From assembly GCF_029227915.1 (NCBI RefSeq), contig NC_079881.1, positions 11,445,501 to 11,509,500 on the forward strand: 64,000 nt of DNA, given 5' to 3'. The notes beneath the pieces are model-generated. The model was given only the letters and a program-made list of their open reading frames with translations, made no database searches and was not told the DNA's origin. Position 1 is the first letter of the stretch, and each line of letters opens with the position of its first letter. The translations under genes and the position numbers were made by a program. Shown here piece after piece: positions 13,396 through 27,700 of the stretch. Origin of the DNA: Hydractinia symbiolongicarpus (lineage: Eukaryota; Cnidaria; Hydrozoa; Anthoathecata; Hydractiniidae).

Positions 13396-16300
13396 ACGGC
13401 CTTGATGCTTTTAGCCTGCGTGCATCGTAGCCAATTACTAAAAGGCCAGCTAATCATACTGCATACGTTTTATAAATAAGCATGAATTATTATTGCAAGG
13501 TTTTAATAGCTTACCTGTTGCAGGCATTATAACGTTTTGGAATTGTCATTGCACAGCTAGGTCGTACATTTTGGTCTTTCCGAATTTTCCTTCCAAAATC
13601 AGGGGAATTTTCATAATGGCTCCCCTAAACAATGTTTTGATTGGATATTCAATTTGTGACGTAACGAATTTTGTCTTGTTTTGCTTGAATAGGATTTTTG
13701 CATTTATTTTGCTGACCAGATACCGGTGTAGTGATTTTTTAGATTTTTTATTTAAATTCTTAAACCAAAAACATGGAAGACGGAAAGAAGCAATTATGTA
13801 CCTTTTTGTAATTTTTTCTATAAATAATTTCCTTCAACGTGCATGCCATTTGCACTTGCTAAAAATCGAATTTCACTTGCTAAAAAGCGAATTATTAAAA
13901 AGTGAAAAGGAGCCCTGAGGCGAAGTTGCCTAGGGACTTGTAAATTACTATAAAAATTTTCGCCTGCAAACATAGGGGACCTCTTCCCGCTCCGCAACCC
14001 TTTATATATTGATTAAAGTTAAGTATTTGAACTATTTACTCTTGGCGCTCATTTGGACTGAACTTGGACTAAATGAAATTATTTGACCACCAAAGCGCTT
14101 ATTAAAAAGTTTGCAGAATAAGCATTTTAGTACCCAGAGCTATTTGCGATAAACTTTGAAAAAACACTTTTTATGATAAACAATAACAGCCAACATCAAG
14201 AACACAATGTGCACATTAACCGCAATGCAGCGTCTTCGGATTTGATAAACATTCGAAACATAACGGATAAGCATCGTTTTGAGTTGACTTCTTTATGTTT
14301 TTATTAGATAACGCTAACAACATTAAACTAACCCTGCGTCCGTTGACTTTTGAAAGTTATTAATCAATACAGTAAAAATGGCTTCTATTCTTTTGTTTGC
14401 TAAACTAAGCTGAATTCCAAAAAAAAAAGAGTGCAAGAAAAGGGAGTTTGAAACATATTCTTTACTGGCAAGCATATTTAAAGTTCTTTACATTATTTGT
14501 TAAAGAATATTTTTATACTAAATCTATCTATTACTATCGCCATCGTTTTGTAGGTACTGGTTGAGTAATATAAAATATAAAAAGACATGGTTTTATTGTA
14601 GTGTAAGGAGAAATAAAAGCAGGTTCGGAAGTTTGTTGGAAAAATTCGTTAGCTAGCTAATGATAAATTAAAAGAGAATAGTTTCTTTAGCTAAGAAAGT
14701 TAAAGTAATATTGTTACATACAAACCTGAGTTCATTTCTTCTTTTTTCCTCTTTAAAGCACCACCACCAAGGAGCCATTATAAAACACACAAAAAATGAT
14801 AAACTTTATTAATATTCTTTCATTTCCCTCTGCTAACATGACAAAACTACAGCAGCAGTTTTTAATGTTTGCGTTTTCTTCCACATTTCTTATTTTTGAA
14901 CATCGTTTGCATGCACTGGATGTTTTTTTTTCATTCGTCTTTGCAATCTAATTTAATCTTTGCTGAAATTAACGGGTTCCTGCTTGTGAATAAATACGAT
15001 TTTTGAGGGTTCGACACTTGTACCAGGAAGCCATTGAATTGCACACCAGGAAATCGAAGAATTGCGGTTTTGTTTAAGAAGAAGCGAGAACTTGTTTAAA
15101 GATTTAAAAGGATTTAATAAAAAGTTTACACACCCAATACACCTTTCCCGAGACTTATTCTTTCGATGTGCCGCAACTTTTTCTGTTGAATTTTATGAAA
15201 AACGGCAACAGATTTGAATTTATCAAAAATGTCATAAACAAAGAAAATTTCGAAACAATGCAGCAAGTAAACAACCTGCTATTCTAATTTAATGATTTGT
15301 GGCATGTCCAACCTCTTTTTGAAAACGAGGCGGGACATGGTAACTTGAGCATTAAGAAGACTTTAACTGTGATGTATATCTCCTCAAAATAGCACTTTCT
15401 GTCGGCGTATCAAGTTAAACTTTTACACATAAATTAAACAAACTATGCTGAATTCAAATATGGTATTTATATTTTACGAGTTTAAAAAAAGTATGACTCG
15501 TGGTCTCGGGAAAAGTGTATTGAGAAGCCCCAATTTATTGTGGCGTTGAAAAGTCGATTTATTTGCATGATATAAAGCGTGCTGTATGTTAAATGCAGCG
15601 CGGAATTTGATGCCTGATCAGTTGTTTATGTACCCTTAGCCAACTAGACACGCCTTTCTCAGAGTTCAATTAATTGAGTCGCTTTTGTTCGTGATCTATT
15701 TGTTGTTTCAACTTTTCGAGAACTGTGTTGCTTCTTCCCTTCTTCTATTTCTTTGTTCTTTGTTTCGTTCTTTATTTTTCTCGCATCGATTTTTCTATGA
15801 ATCTAACCTAATTATCCGGTTCGGCAAGCTCTGCTTTGATTGTGGGTATCGTTCGCATTGTGTAATCTAATTCACTTTCAAAGACTAACATGAAGCATGT
15901 ATACACCTGTGGTTCTCGCATCACGATTTTTGTAAACACTTTGATCTCTTTTCCCCTATGTTTTTTTACCTAACATAAGTTCTTTTAAACAACATATCGC
16001 CAATCACTGCACCTAGATGTCGCTGAATCACCAAACGCTTTCTATTTTTCGCTGTTTTCCAGAAAACACAACTTTAAACTCGTTTTTTGCCGTTTAACTT
16101 CGAAAAGCAGGAGAATAAAGATTTCTCAAGACCAAATTACCCATACTTTACAATTTCCTTTGTCGCTGCAGGTATTAGTACAGCCTAGCGGTGGTATCTC
16201 CCGCTTCCCAAATTGAACTTTTGCCCTTCAGTTATTCTGCCGAGAAATTGCCGGTTTCGCCCTGTTAGCCTTTTTGAAGATGTTTGTCCTTTGGAAACGA

Positions 16301-16448
16301 GTCAAGCTCCAGAATTGTCGTTGCTACCATCCATACACGTGACCCTTAAGAAACATACGCGACCAAAAAGGCGCTTGTAGTAGTGCTCGTTATTCGGTTA
16401 TTTCGTTTACCGCTGAGCGTCGAAATGTAATATTTTGCTTAGCAACGA

Positions 16449-16462
16449 GTAACCATAGCAAC
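16449..16462. promoter_or_regulatory. RFX X-box motif upstream of the ciliary gene IFT56
   Basis: GTAACCATAGCAAC matches the ciliary X-box consensus GTNRCC(N0-3)RGYAAC at every specified position, with a two-base spacer. RFX transcription factors bind this element in promoters of intraflagellar transport genes. It lies 2.3 kb before the IFT56 start codon. The IFT56 5' end is spliced, so the true transcription start could be much closer. The assignment to IFT56 is inference. Confidence 0.6.
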
Positions 16463-17051
16463 TAATCGATTAAATTTTTTACTTAATTTTGGTTTACTAT
16501 AGGTATCCCTATTAAATAACTTTAGAATGGACAGTCCTTTGGAATTTAAGCAACTTTCAAGACAAAAAAAGTTTAAAATGAATAATGCTTATAAAAAACA
16601 ACTTTTAGCCCTTTTTATTGCTATTGTGGAAGTCATTTTTAATTTTTGAAAATTTTACGAAAGTATACTATGCAAGAGGTGTTATTCTCTATAAAAATAG
16701 AAAAGAACAAATCGGAAACTTGTTATTTATTACTAAAATATAACTTGTTAACAAAACATTTTTCTTGATCCCCTTTTGTGTTCTAAGTAAAAGTTAAGAA
16801 CATTTCAACTTTTATTGCGAATCGAAGGGAAAAAATCATAATCAAATTATTATCAATTAGCAACATAGTCAGTCAAGCAAATTAAAATGTTGTTCTTGTT
16901 CAACTGTGAAGAATTTATATAGCAGCAAGTTGTGTAGATTTCCTGGGCGTGTTTGCGTTTTAAATGAAAATCAATTAGATTTTTGTAAATTTATCTGATA
17001 ATAGTTTTTCTGATTGGCGTCCAAATTTAGCAAAAAATGTACGAAAAATCC

Positions 17052-17122
17052 CAGGGTAGCTTGTATCTTCTTCACACGGGCTCCTTATAGCTGTCTTGGA
17101 TATCAGAAAGATACAAGATGCC
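17052..17122. repeat. Short foldback element
   Basis: CCCAGGGTAGCTTGTATCTT at the left is nearly the reverse complement of AAGATACAAGATGCCCTGGG at the right (18 of 20 positions), about 30 bases apart. The CCCTGGG ends resemble the other CCCTGGGGACGAGG foldbacks in the window. Overlapping open frames across it look like chance. Confidence 0.55.
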
Positions 17123-17479
17123 CTGGGAAAAAGAGGTTGGGAAAATCTATTTTATATGTCCTTCAGGATTCTTTCGTCTTGCCCCCTTCCCCACCCGTGA
17201 TTCTAACAATTTACTTCCGGTCTGGTGTTTTAACGCAGGAATACTGTCTCGCTTATCTTTTGATAAACAGATAGTAACGCAAAAACAATATGGGAGATTT
17301 GTAGTGATAGGTGTTAGAGGAGTAAGTGCAAAACAGAAGAAACCTACTTATTAGTTCCGTATTTAGGGTTTTTTATATTTTCATTAATACCAGGTATATT
17401 ATTTTATCAAAATCTATTTTACAAAGAAAAAATAATCAAGTATAAATTAACGGTAAAGCTTCTTTTAAAGAGAGATGTG

Positions 17480-17645
17480 CATATTTTCATGGTGGCTAGC
17501 CTCACACAAACTCTGTCTATTATTTTCAGGAGGGGCCATGGCTTAGATGGGGAGTCCTAGAGTATTTAATGCTCATTTTGAGCTATGCAGACCCAATTAG
17601 GGTCCAGGCTATACCAGAAAACTTCCTGTGCAACATCCAAAGGGC
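17480..17645 (-). mobile_element. SINE, truncated copy (lacks the tRNA-like head)
   Basis: Shares a long stretch with the fuller copy at 19668-19999: GATGTGCATATTTT, GGCTAGCCTCAC, GGCCATGGCTTAGATGG, AGTCCT, TTAATGCTCATTTTGAGCTA and CCCAATTAGGG. The tRNA-like head found in the other copy is missing, as expected for 5' truncation during retrotransposition. Orientation is taken from the fuller copy. Confidence 0.7.
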
Positions 17646-18744
17646 TAGCGTATACTGTTGCAATTACGTGATTATCTAAACAAACAAACATCTCTAAGCT
17701 AGCAACGATCTAGCAACTCTGTTGCCACATAAATTTATGGCTTTGATTATAAGACATCTCCTGAAACAACTTTACAAAAGTGCTAGTTAACAATACATGA
17801 GGACTTGTCTTAGATGTAGCTAGTAGTTGCTTCAAACATCCACCTTGTACCTTTACCTGTTCCTCTCAAGAAACCTATGCAACATTAGGAAAACTTGGTG
17901 AAGCAAATTTCCAAAAAAAATCTGTTTAGGAAAGCACACATGATGATGAAACGTTTTCTTAAAAATATTCTTCAGCCTGTCTAGTTTCATAATAATAAAA
18001 GTTTGATATCCCGAATAGATCAAAATGTTATACTCTCACTGCACAAACATTTTCTCATCTGTGAAATACCCCAGTGATTTTTAGGTTGACTTAATTCCTT
18101 AAATTAGGATTCTTTTGCTGGACCCTCAAAAGAAATATTTATGCACTATTAACAGGATATCGCTGTTAAGTGTCAGCCCTTCCTCTGTAATAATGGATCC
18201 CCGAAAAAAGAATTTATGCAAGCCTTTTTTTATGCTTATTTTTCTAGAAGAAGCTCTTTGTGTTCAGACCTTTTCGAAATTAAAACAAAAAGAAAATCTA
18301 AAACTTGTGGGATACCACAAATGTAGGATGCCATTTTTTAAATACATGTTTTTTCCCCTGAGTATGGTATAGTATCCCTTGTTTGCCAGATATATAGGCT
18401 TGACAGAGTGGGAGTGGGAAACAAGCAATTATTTTGCTAGTAAAAGAAACGCATAGGAATTACTCCTACTTCTTATTGCAACATGAATCTTGTGAAATAT
18501 CGTGTGTTTTTTTCTGAATTTACATAATTACGAAAAGAATAGCAATTGCTTGTACTCCTGATCACCTCCTTAAATTTAGATTATCGTTTTGTGAGTATAA
18601 CCATATATATAACCTGTTGAACAATTTATTTGATTTTAATTTGGTACCATAGGTGTAATATAATGTATCTTGTTTCAGTTCTTGTTCCAGACATAGATAT
18701 AGAATACATAATAAGAAGGATTTGACTGGAACAGCTCAACCAAG

Positions 18745-21700
18745 ATGGTAGTCACTTGTTTTGTTTCATCAAATCTTTACACAGAATTCTTGTTATTTTT
18801 ATTATTTAAAATGAATTCTCTTTTAGATGCTTCAAAGGCAGAAACCTGCCCTTGGTCCTAATTCAGGAAGCCAACAAAAGGACACAAAGAAGAAAAAACG
18901 CTTGCCAAAGCTTGAAGATTTTTTACAGGCGCGAGATTATACAGGAGCAATAACACTATTAGAGGTTAATTTCTTTGCTCATACCTTTTACTCAAAGATA
19001 AGATTATCTAGTATAAACAGTCTTTATTTTATACTATTATAGTTTACAAGACAGGCCGGCAAAAACAGTGAAGACATTGCTTTGTGGGTTGCATACTGTG
19101 CATTTCATTTAGGTGATTACAAAAAGGCTTTTGAGGTAAATTTAGATTCATATTTAGTAAATTCTTTGTCTTTGTGTATCATTATAAAAGCTGTCAAGGT
19201 TAGCAAAGCTATTGTGAGTACTTTTATTGATTTGTTCTTGACTTGGAGATAATTATGTGTTGCATGTGTTTTGTATATGAACTTTATTATATATAGTTAG
19301 CATCCGTTCCAATTGCTATAGGTAATAGTTTCATAACTGTAGAATTCTTAAACCTGATTTCCATTGGTGATATAGACTAACATGCACATGTGCAGTACAT
19401 GAATACAGGAAGTGACATGACATTTGGTACCATATGGAGAGAAGACCTAGAAGAAACTCAAGAGAAATATTTAAAAAAAATCACAAACTTTATGAGCTAT
19501 GATTAGATAATCCCAAATTTTATTTCCAAGAAACTTTTATGGATTTACATGGACGTCTTCACAATCATTTAACTAATTGTTAAATGTGTTTGAATGTTAT
19601 GCTACAAAAATTATGCTGCATGTCATCACTAGTGATTTTTTATGTTTATGTAGACAATGTTATATAGATAGATGTGCATATTTTACATGGCTAGCCTCAC
19701 AAATATCGAGGGATATACCCTGTTTATTATTTCCATGAGGCCATGGCTTAGATGGAGAGTCCTGGAGTACTTAATGCTCATTTTGAGCTACGCAAACCCA
19801 ATTAGGGCCCGCACTCTACTAGACAACTCCCGGCAACATCCAACGGCCCACACAATGTGCCATCTCCCCAGTTTCCCTATTACGGCTTGGGTTAACCCGG
19901 GGGCTATGGTAACATTCACTTGCCCATGTTGAATTGTCGTCAGGAGGAATTGAACCCGCACAGAGTACGAAAGCTATAACCACTAATCTACGGCGCCATT
20001 GTTCACGCTGGAATTTCTTATGCTTATGTCACAAGGTGTCAGCTGTAGTCTACAATTCAAAGCGATTAGGATTTTTAGAAATATTTTTTAGCTAAATTGA
20101 CTATCAGCTACTCAATACTCTGATGACATAAAGCGATAAATGTGAAAAAGTAAAAAATTGAAACTAAAAAGTTCCGCATAAATGCTATCTAAAATTAAAG
20201 TAGCTTAGACAGTTTAGAATGAACTTTAAAATTTGCACTGATGTCATAATTTTTTAAATAACATATAATTTTAAGGGAAATCACATATTTAGCTGTGTCC
20301 ATAGTTTCACTTTCTCCTGAACTTATGAAGCAGGAAAATATTTTTTTGTTACTATTAGGAATACCAAGTACTATTGAAACAAGAGAAATGCCATCCTGAT
20401 GTTCATCCTAATGTCGCTTGCTGTTATTTCATGATGGGAATGTACACTGAATCCCAAAGTATTCTTGATAATGGTATGATATATAGCTATGACAGGCCTT
20501 ATCATGAGAGGTGTGTGATAGCACGCGTACACGTCCACACACACCTGAAATGATTCAGGCATGCTGTCGATAGCACGCTTAAAATCCTATATTCTATGAG
20601 AAATTGACCAGAATAGCACGCCTAAAGCACACGCAAATGCATTTTGGGCCTGTTATTCATCACACACCCACTCAAAATCTCCTGAAAAGGCCTGCTATGA
20701 AGTAAATGTTAAAAGTAACTTACACTTTTAACAAAAGAAAGAAGGAGAAATATAAATTGTGTTTTTGACTAAAAAGTCTTAGCACCCTCTCCCAAAAAAT
20801 ACCAAACTATTAATAATTTGTGAGAAACAGCTTTAAATTTGATAAGGTGACTTGATAAGGTTGGTCAATGAAATAAAAATAATCTTATCAAGAATGTATG
20901 GTTGAAACAACAACAAAAAAAAATACACATTACATTATTTATTCACCTTGTTTAGTATAATTATTGTGGATTGAAATTTAACCAACCAAAATTGGTTGGT
21001 TAACCAAAGCTGTTTCTCACAAAAGTTTTAGGTTTTTTTCTTTTAAACTTTTGCTCGATATTATTTTTTTGTTTTTGTGAAAATTATGGGTGGTTGGGCC
21101 CATAGAACTTCTTGATAAAATTATTTTATTTCATTGACCGACCGACCATAACCTACTTTCGTCTTTGCCCATAGAACAACTAATTAAGTTGGAGTATGTA
21201 TGTGATTATTCTTAGGAACAAATTCAAAGCTTGCAAACAGATTAGCATTTCATCTCTCACATAAGGTATTTCTTAATTTGTGACTTCAGGTATATGTTTT
21301 AAAGTTTGTATGACTTTTTTTAATGTCATTATTATACACCTCAATTCAAGTAAACCCTGTGATTTGTAGTTCTGTTCTTATATGTAAGTTTTTTAACTAT
21401 TTTTTAACAAAACATGATGTTGGGCTGCCTAAGGAAGCTTCTTAACGCTTTTGCAATGAAAAAATATAGTGATGTTTAGGCTGTGTTTTTTAACTATATC
21501 GCAACAAAATGTTATAAATAAAGTCCTAGTTTTTTTGTTGTCGTTCTACCTTTAAGAGAAAAAATTTCTTTTAAATTCGCAGATCACTTTTATTGTTTAA
21601 TAACATGTTTAGTTTAATGATGAACAGAAGTTGATGGGTTTTCACTCAAAGTTGCAAGATGTAGTTGAGGACCAGGTAATTCTTCATCAAACTTTACATT

Positions 21701-24700
21701 AAATTTATCTCTTATAATTTACAGAAGCAATTGTAATGGTATAGTATGAAGTAGTGTAGTCATTGTACTACAGTTAAACACATTGATATGGAAACAATGT
21801 TTTTTATAAAATAACATCACATGTTAGAACATAATTTGATATAAGTAAAATATACATCATCACAGAATACTCTTTTTACCTTCTATCATTGTGAAGTAAA
21901 AGCAGAACAGCTGTTCCTTAAAATATGCATGTTTCAAGTTTAGGTAACTGCTTAACAAGAAATCTAACAACTGAATTAAAAGGAGAGAACCAGATTATAA
22001 CAGTTTACGACTCTAATATTTTACAAGAAGCACAAAATAACTGTGTTCAAAAAGGTTTTAAAAATAAGGACTGGTGGCTTATGCAATGATTTTTTATTAT
22101 TTTTTGAGTATGACTTTTGAGTTTGAGTTTTCAAGATTATTTAGAAGTGTACTCTAAGTTGATATCATATGTGACTCAACTGCAGGTATTGTACTTCATT
22201 TTTCCAGCTAAGTCTTGCATCTATTCATTACCTCCGAAGTCATTTCCAAGAAGCCATAGATATTTACAAAAGAATACTGCTGGATAATAGGTATTTTCAT
22301 TTCCTTATATTCTGTGATTCTTTTTGTGACTTATGGAGAGCAATATTAAAAGCACTATTAAAAGCAAGGTTATACAGAACAGTTGATTGAATCGAAGTAA
22401 AACTTGTCAGAAACTAATTTTATATTTTACACAAAACATTAGATATTGTGAAACTTGGAAACATTGTTGTGTTTGAAAAGATTTTTTTGTGAAAAGCAAT
22501 TTATTATATGGCAATTTTTTTCCTGACAATTTGCAGGTTGGGTTATGTACCCTGCAATTATTCTTGTCCTGTTGTCGCGTGTAACTTTAGAGGTATTTTC
22601 AAACCATCATTGTTCCTCAGGTTGTAGGAACATCACTCTAAAAGTTGCATGACTGGCCAGGCTTTTACAGGGAAAGGGAATACTTTTTTGTTCTTCTTAA
22701 GAGTTGATCTAGTTTTCTCAATGTACCCATTCGTTTCTGTACAATTTATTTTATATTTTCATTCACAGGGATTTTTTAGCATTAAATACTTATGTGGCAC
22801 TGTGTTACTACAAATTGGATTATTTCGATGTGTCGCAAGTAGGTTTTTTTTGGTTTTTTTTGTAACTTTTTCCTAAACTGTTCCAATGTAAACATTGTAT
22901 TGTTGAGATGGCAAGTTATAATATATTCTACGGCATTGAAACAACTTAAATCCCATAATTCAATTGTAGTTAAATTGTAGGTTTTTATGCCTTTAGTTGT
23001 CACTTCTAAACGTTTTACTTCATGTCTATTTCTTAGGAAGTCTTGTCAGTATATCTGCAACATTATCCTGACAGGTACCATAGCTTATTGTTTCTTTGTT
23101 TTCTGTGTATATTTTTTTTCCATATGTGAACACACTCCTCCAATCTGGGTTCGATTTAAAATTGTTAAAAATTGTTTTCAGTGCGATCGCAATTAATCTG
23201 AAAGCATGCAATCATTTTAAATTGTATAATGGAAAAGCTGCTGAAGTAGGTCTTTTTATATAATTTGTTAGTGTATTTTTAGTTTGCTTTTTCTATATTT
23301 TAGACATATTTTGCACCACATTTTCCAACATTATAGACGGTGACTATGTTACAATATTATTATTTTAGGCAGAGCTCAAGTCCTTGCAAGAAATGACAAG
23401 TCCTTCATTTAATTATGCCAAAGATTTAATTAAGCACAATTTAGTGAGTGTTTTTATTATTGTATAATCAAGAGTTTTTAGCATATTCACAATCGTTTTC
23501 TTGTGGTTCTGACTATTTATTTGGGCACATGTTGATTCAAAAAGTCATTTCAATGCACATTGTATCATACAAAGCAGTTTTAGTGTGTTAAATGCTTAAA
23601 CCTGCTGAAAAAGATAGGTCATCAAAAATTATCTTCTTATGCATTCAATAATTAAAGTTTTTTTTAAGTTTTTAACTGAGTGAATGTTTGCTCAAATGTT
23701 GACTTGTTAGCAAAGCACGAATTTAATTTAATAATTCTTCACCCACAATAAAAATGAAAATGCTTTGTGTCCTTCAAAACGGTACGTTGTTAAAGAATGC
23801 TATGTTTTAGGTTGTGTTTCGAAACGGAGAAAGTGCCTTACAAATATTGCCACCACTTCTGGATGCTCTTCCCGAAGCAAGACTAAATTTGGTAAGCATG
23901 CTACTTAAAAAATGCTTGTTTGACACTCATAATTTTAAAAAGGCTAAAAATGGAACCCTAATGTTAGGTCATAATATCTTACTTAATGTCTTACTTACCA
24001 TTTCTGATAATTTTTTTTTTGCAAATTTAAGTTGAATGTGATCTATTAACAGGTAGTTTGCAGTATTAAAAATTTTTAAAATAGAAGAGTTTTTGTTGCT
24101 CAAACCCCATGCAATTTTTATGAAACACTCCAATATCCCCAAAAACTCAAGATAAACTTTGGTCACCCTATCTGCCAACAAATCAAAGTTGATGTTAAGA
24201 AAACAAAGAAATGCCCAAGTAGTATGAAGATCTTAATTCACTCACTTCACAGTAATTTTAAGGTGAGCACTTATTAAAAAAAAGTTTTTGAAATATCTGG
24301 TGCTAACAGTTTTTTTCTCTTTAAAGAGACCCTTGTTCAAAAAAAAAAGATGCATCACGTTATAATTCTTTTTTTTGCAACACGCATATCTTCTTTTCTC
24401 TTCACGTTTAAACAAAACAAGTAAAATACCAATTTGAAAAGAAAGTGCACACGAATCATGGACTTTCCATGATAAACATTAGACTTGTGTAGAATTTTGC
24501 ACCTTTGGATTTTAGATGTTAATATAACTGTCTATGAGAGACTCTACGAAGGAAAGCATGCTATTACTAAAAGTCATAGCTTTTGCCATAAAAATTGAAC
24601 AAGAAAACCTGAAAACATTCAAAAAGTGTTGTAAGGAAAACCTGGGATAAAAGTTTTTTGTAAGTTGTTTTAAAGCACGGCTGCAGAAGTCTGTGCAAAA

Positions 24701-27700
24701 AATATTTATATCAATTGCTTTTTGCCATTCACTGAAAATTCTTTCAATAGAATCAGCTACAGAATATTGCCTTGTGTTTTTTTTTTGTTGCAGTGTGTGT
24801 TGTTATGTACCCATTTCCAAAAACAAATAGATTTTTCTCAAGCCTCAGACTTAACCTAAACTCAGCAAAAACCAGGGCATTTATTTTTTCATTATCATCC
24901 TAAATCCTGGTGAAAGTAATGAAGACCTGATTGTTTTTTACTCTTAATGTGAGTTTTTTTTTGTTTTTTTTGTTTAGGTAGTGTACTATCTACGTCAAGG
25001 TGGGTTTTCTTCTGTGTTATGATATACTGACATGCGCACATACCAGCTACTAAACTAAATTCTACAAAGCAAATATCAGCAAATTGTCATCGAGTTGTGT
25101 CATTTTTTTATTGACTAATGACTTGTAATAAATTCCACAAGTTCGTTTTCATCATTTACGATTCTTATAATTCTAGATGACATTGAAGAAGCGTATAATT
25201 TGATCAAAGATGTGGAACCAACATCACCAAATGAGTACATTCTAAAAGGTGTGGTCAATGCAACGTTGGGACAAGAAAAAGGATCTGTATGTGATGTTTT
25301 TAATATTTCGTCATGTAGGTGTAATGAGAGTCACTTGTAAGACTTTGATAACAGGTGTCTCACAAATTGAAACGACTCAATAATTCTCTTCCTTTTTTTC
25401 AAAAATCAATTTATCATGGTTTAAGCCGCCACCTGGTGGTCAATGTTTTAATTTTAAAGGGGCAATTCTATCTCACTTCTTAGTAGTGATTTCACTTCCT
25501 ATGTTTTATAAAGCTGCTGTTGCCAGAAATATGTCATTTAATTCCATTACTTTTTTCCGATAATTTTTTTTAATGCTGGATAAATGTTGGAATTGTATAA
25601 GATTTTCCAGAACTGTGAGAAATTTTATTCAGAATTATGTTAGCAACCTATTTTTATGATGCTGGATTTCTAATTTTTAATTTAACGAGGATTGCCGAAT
25701 TCTATGACTGTCGATTATTCTATCGTTTTAGAGAGAACATCTGAAGGTTGCACAGCAATATTTTCAACTAGTTGGTGGATCAGCCAGCGAATGTGGTATG
25801 TTGTTTCATTTATTATTTTACCAGGAAAAATAAATAAATAAATAGTTGTAAGTTTTGTCATTCATTTTCCATGTTGAAATCTTTTAACTGATAATTGTGC
25901 ACCTTGATCGAACCTTTGACCATCGTGGACGAGTGTAATTGGGATATGCCATGAAATTGTAAGAGCAGTGTACATCGTTAAAAGGTTGCTTGCATAAGAC
26001 AGAAGCGAAATCAAAGCGAAATGAAATCCACAATGAAAACTTGCATCAATTTGAAATTTCACTTCGCTTAATCTGGCAAAAGTAGAAATGTCACCCAAAT
26101 TAAGATTTACTTCACGCGAAGTGAAAGAACTCGTGTAAACAGTTCTAGAAAACAGTAACTCAAACTGGTTTGAGTTCACTTTACGTCCCGATGACTATGA
26201 AACAAAGTATGATAAATTGTGCAACATGTGACAAAGTCCATAAAACACGTGGATGTTGATTTTTGTAAACAGAACGCTTAGAATATGTCACGCTTAAGAA
26301 ATATTACAAGATTTTTATGTCCCGTAAAGAGACGCTTAGTTGTTATGCGTCCGACTCAGCAGCTCGAACTATTATTACTTTCGATTCAATTTCTATTTTA
26401 GACACGATACATGGGCGTCAATGCATGGCGTCGTGTTTCTTTTTGTTGAAACAATTCGAAGACGTGCTCATTTACTTTAACTCCATCAAAAGTTATTTCT
26501 ACAATGATGACTCTTTCAACTTCAACTACGGCCAAGCCAAAGCGTCTGCTGGAAACTATAAAGAAGCAGAAGAGGTAAGGTGTGGTTTTCATCAACGTGC
26601 ATTATTTTTGACTGATCGTATAATCATTGCTGCTTAACCTATTTGTGAAAACCAGACACACTCACTACATTCGCTTTTTGTTATTTATTTTTATTATCTA
26701 GAACTTTTTCGTTCTCTTTACACTTTGAGAACATAACTCCCTTGATGACAGCAGTGCATTTTAAGCAAGTAATATGACTTTATAAGATGGCGATAAATCG
26801 ATGAGGTTATCAAATATCTAGTGTACATTTCAAACCCCTAATTCTAGTTAAACTTTTCGACTTGATAGTCTTGATAATTTTTGTAGGTTTTCTTGCTTAT
26901 CCAAAGTGAAAAGATCAAAAACGAATACATTTATATTAGTTGGTTAGCACGATGCTGTAAGTAGTTTATTTTTATTGAGTTACTTTACTTTGTCGAGTTA
27001 CTTTACTTTGTCGAGTTACATTATTTTGTCGAGTTACATTTTTCGAGTTACATTACTATGCCGAGTTACTTTACTTTGTACTGACAGAAGAACTTTAATG
27101 TAAGTCTCATCATAATTTCATATAGACATCATGAATCGAAAGGCTCGTCTCGCGTGGGAATTTTATTTAAAAATGGAGACGTCGTCGGAATCGTTCAGTT
27201 TACTTCAACTTATCGCAAACGATTGTTATAAGGTAAACTTCATTACAACAACATCTGCTTCTTATAATTCGCAGTGGGCACATAATTTTATTGAAACTTT
27301 CTTAGAGCTTGTCGTATGTACTTTCCTGCGCCGTTAAGAAGTATTTACTTTTAAACGGCCTGAAATTTCTTTGGATGTTTTGAAAATATTTTTGACAACA
27401 GGTGCATCAAAATCTTTTTCTTTTTTCAGATGGGACAGTTTTACTACGCTGCAAAAGCATTCGATGTATTGGAGAGGTTAGATCCAAACCCCGAGTATTG
27501 GGAAGGAAAGCGTGGTGCGTGTGTGGGCGTTTTTCAAATGATCATAGCTGGTCATGAACCAAGGTTTGTTGTTTTTGTCTCGATTGCATAGTGTGGGATC
27601 ATTTTTGATAAAAATGAGCTAATAATTTTTAATGACATTTGTTTTTTTTGTATAGTAGCTTTTTGTTATTACGTTTTGTTGTAACATAAAAAGACCATAT

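Larger units (their letters stand above)
9392..18744. other. Intergenic and 5'-regulatory DNA between the kinase and IFT56
   Basis: No conserved coding exon was recognised over about 9 kb. It must hold the promoters and any 5' UTR exons of both divergent neighbours. It contains a MITE (11895-12254), a GGGGTCAAATG repeat in two copies (about 11004-11061 and 13137-13196), a GCTAGC-rich palindromic patch (about 13235-13395), an X-box (16449-16462), a foldback (about 17052-17122) and a SINE fragment (about 17480-17645). A plausible acceptor at about 18679 would begin a short IFT56 5' UTR exon ending at 18747. Confidence 0.5.

Noticed and set aside
13493-13918. 141-codon plus-strand open frame.
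   Set aside because: It has no ATG at its 5' end (starts TTG), AT-driven Phe/Leu/Ile composition, no family resemblance and a repeated C-terminus. Likely chance.
14726-14778. Minus-strand ATG followed by 53 bases and a donor site, a possible 5' exon of the kinase gene.
   Set aside because: Joined to the acceptor at 9396 it runs into a stop after a few codons, so it could only be a uORF-bearing leader. No independent support.
25862-26179. 105-codon minus-strand open frame in an IFT56 intron, with a TTCGCGTGAAGT near-palindrome.
   Set aside because: It lies wholly in an intron, has no recognisable domain, and its sequence looks repeat-derived.
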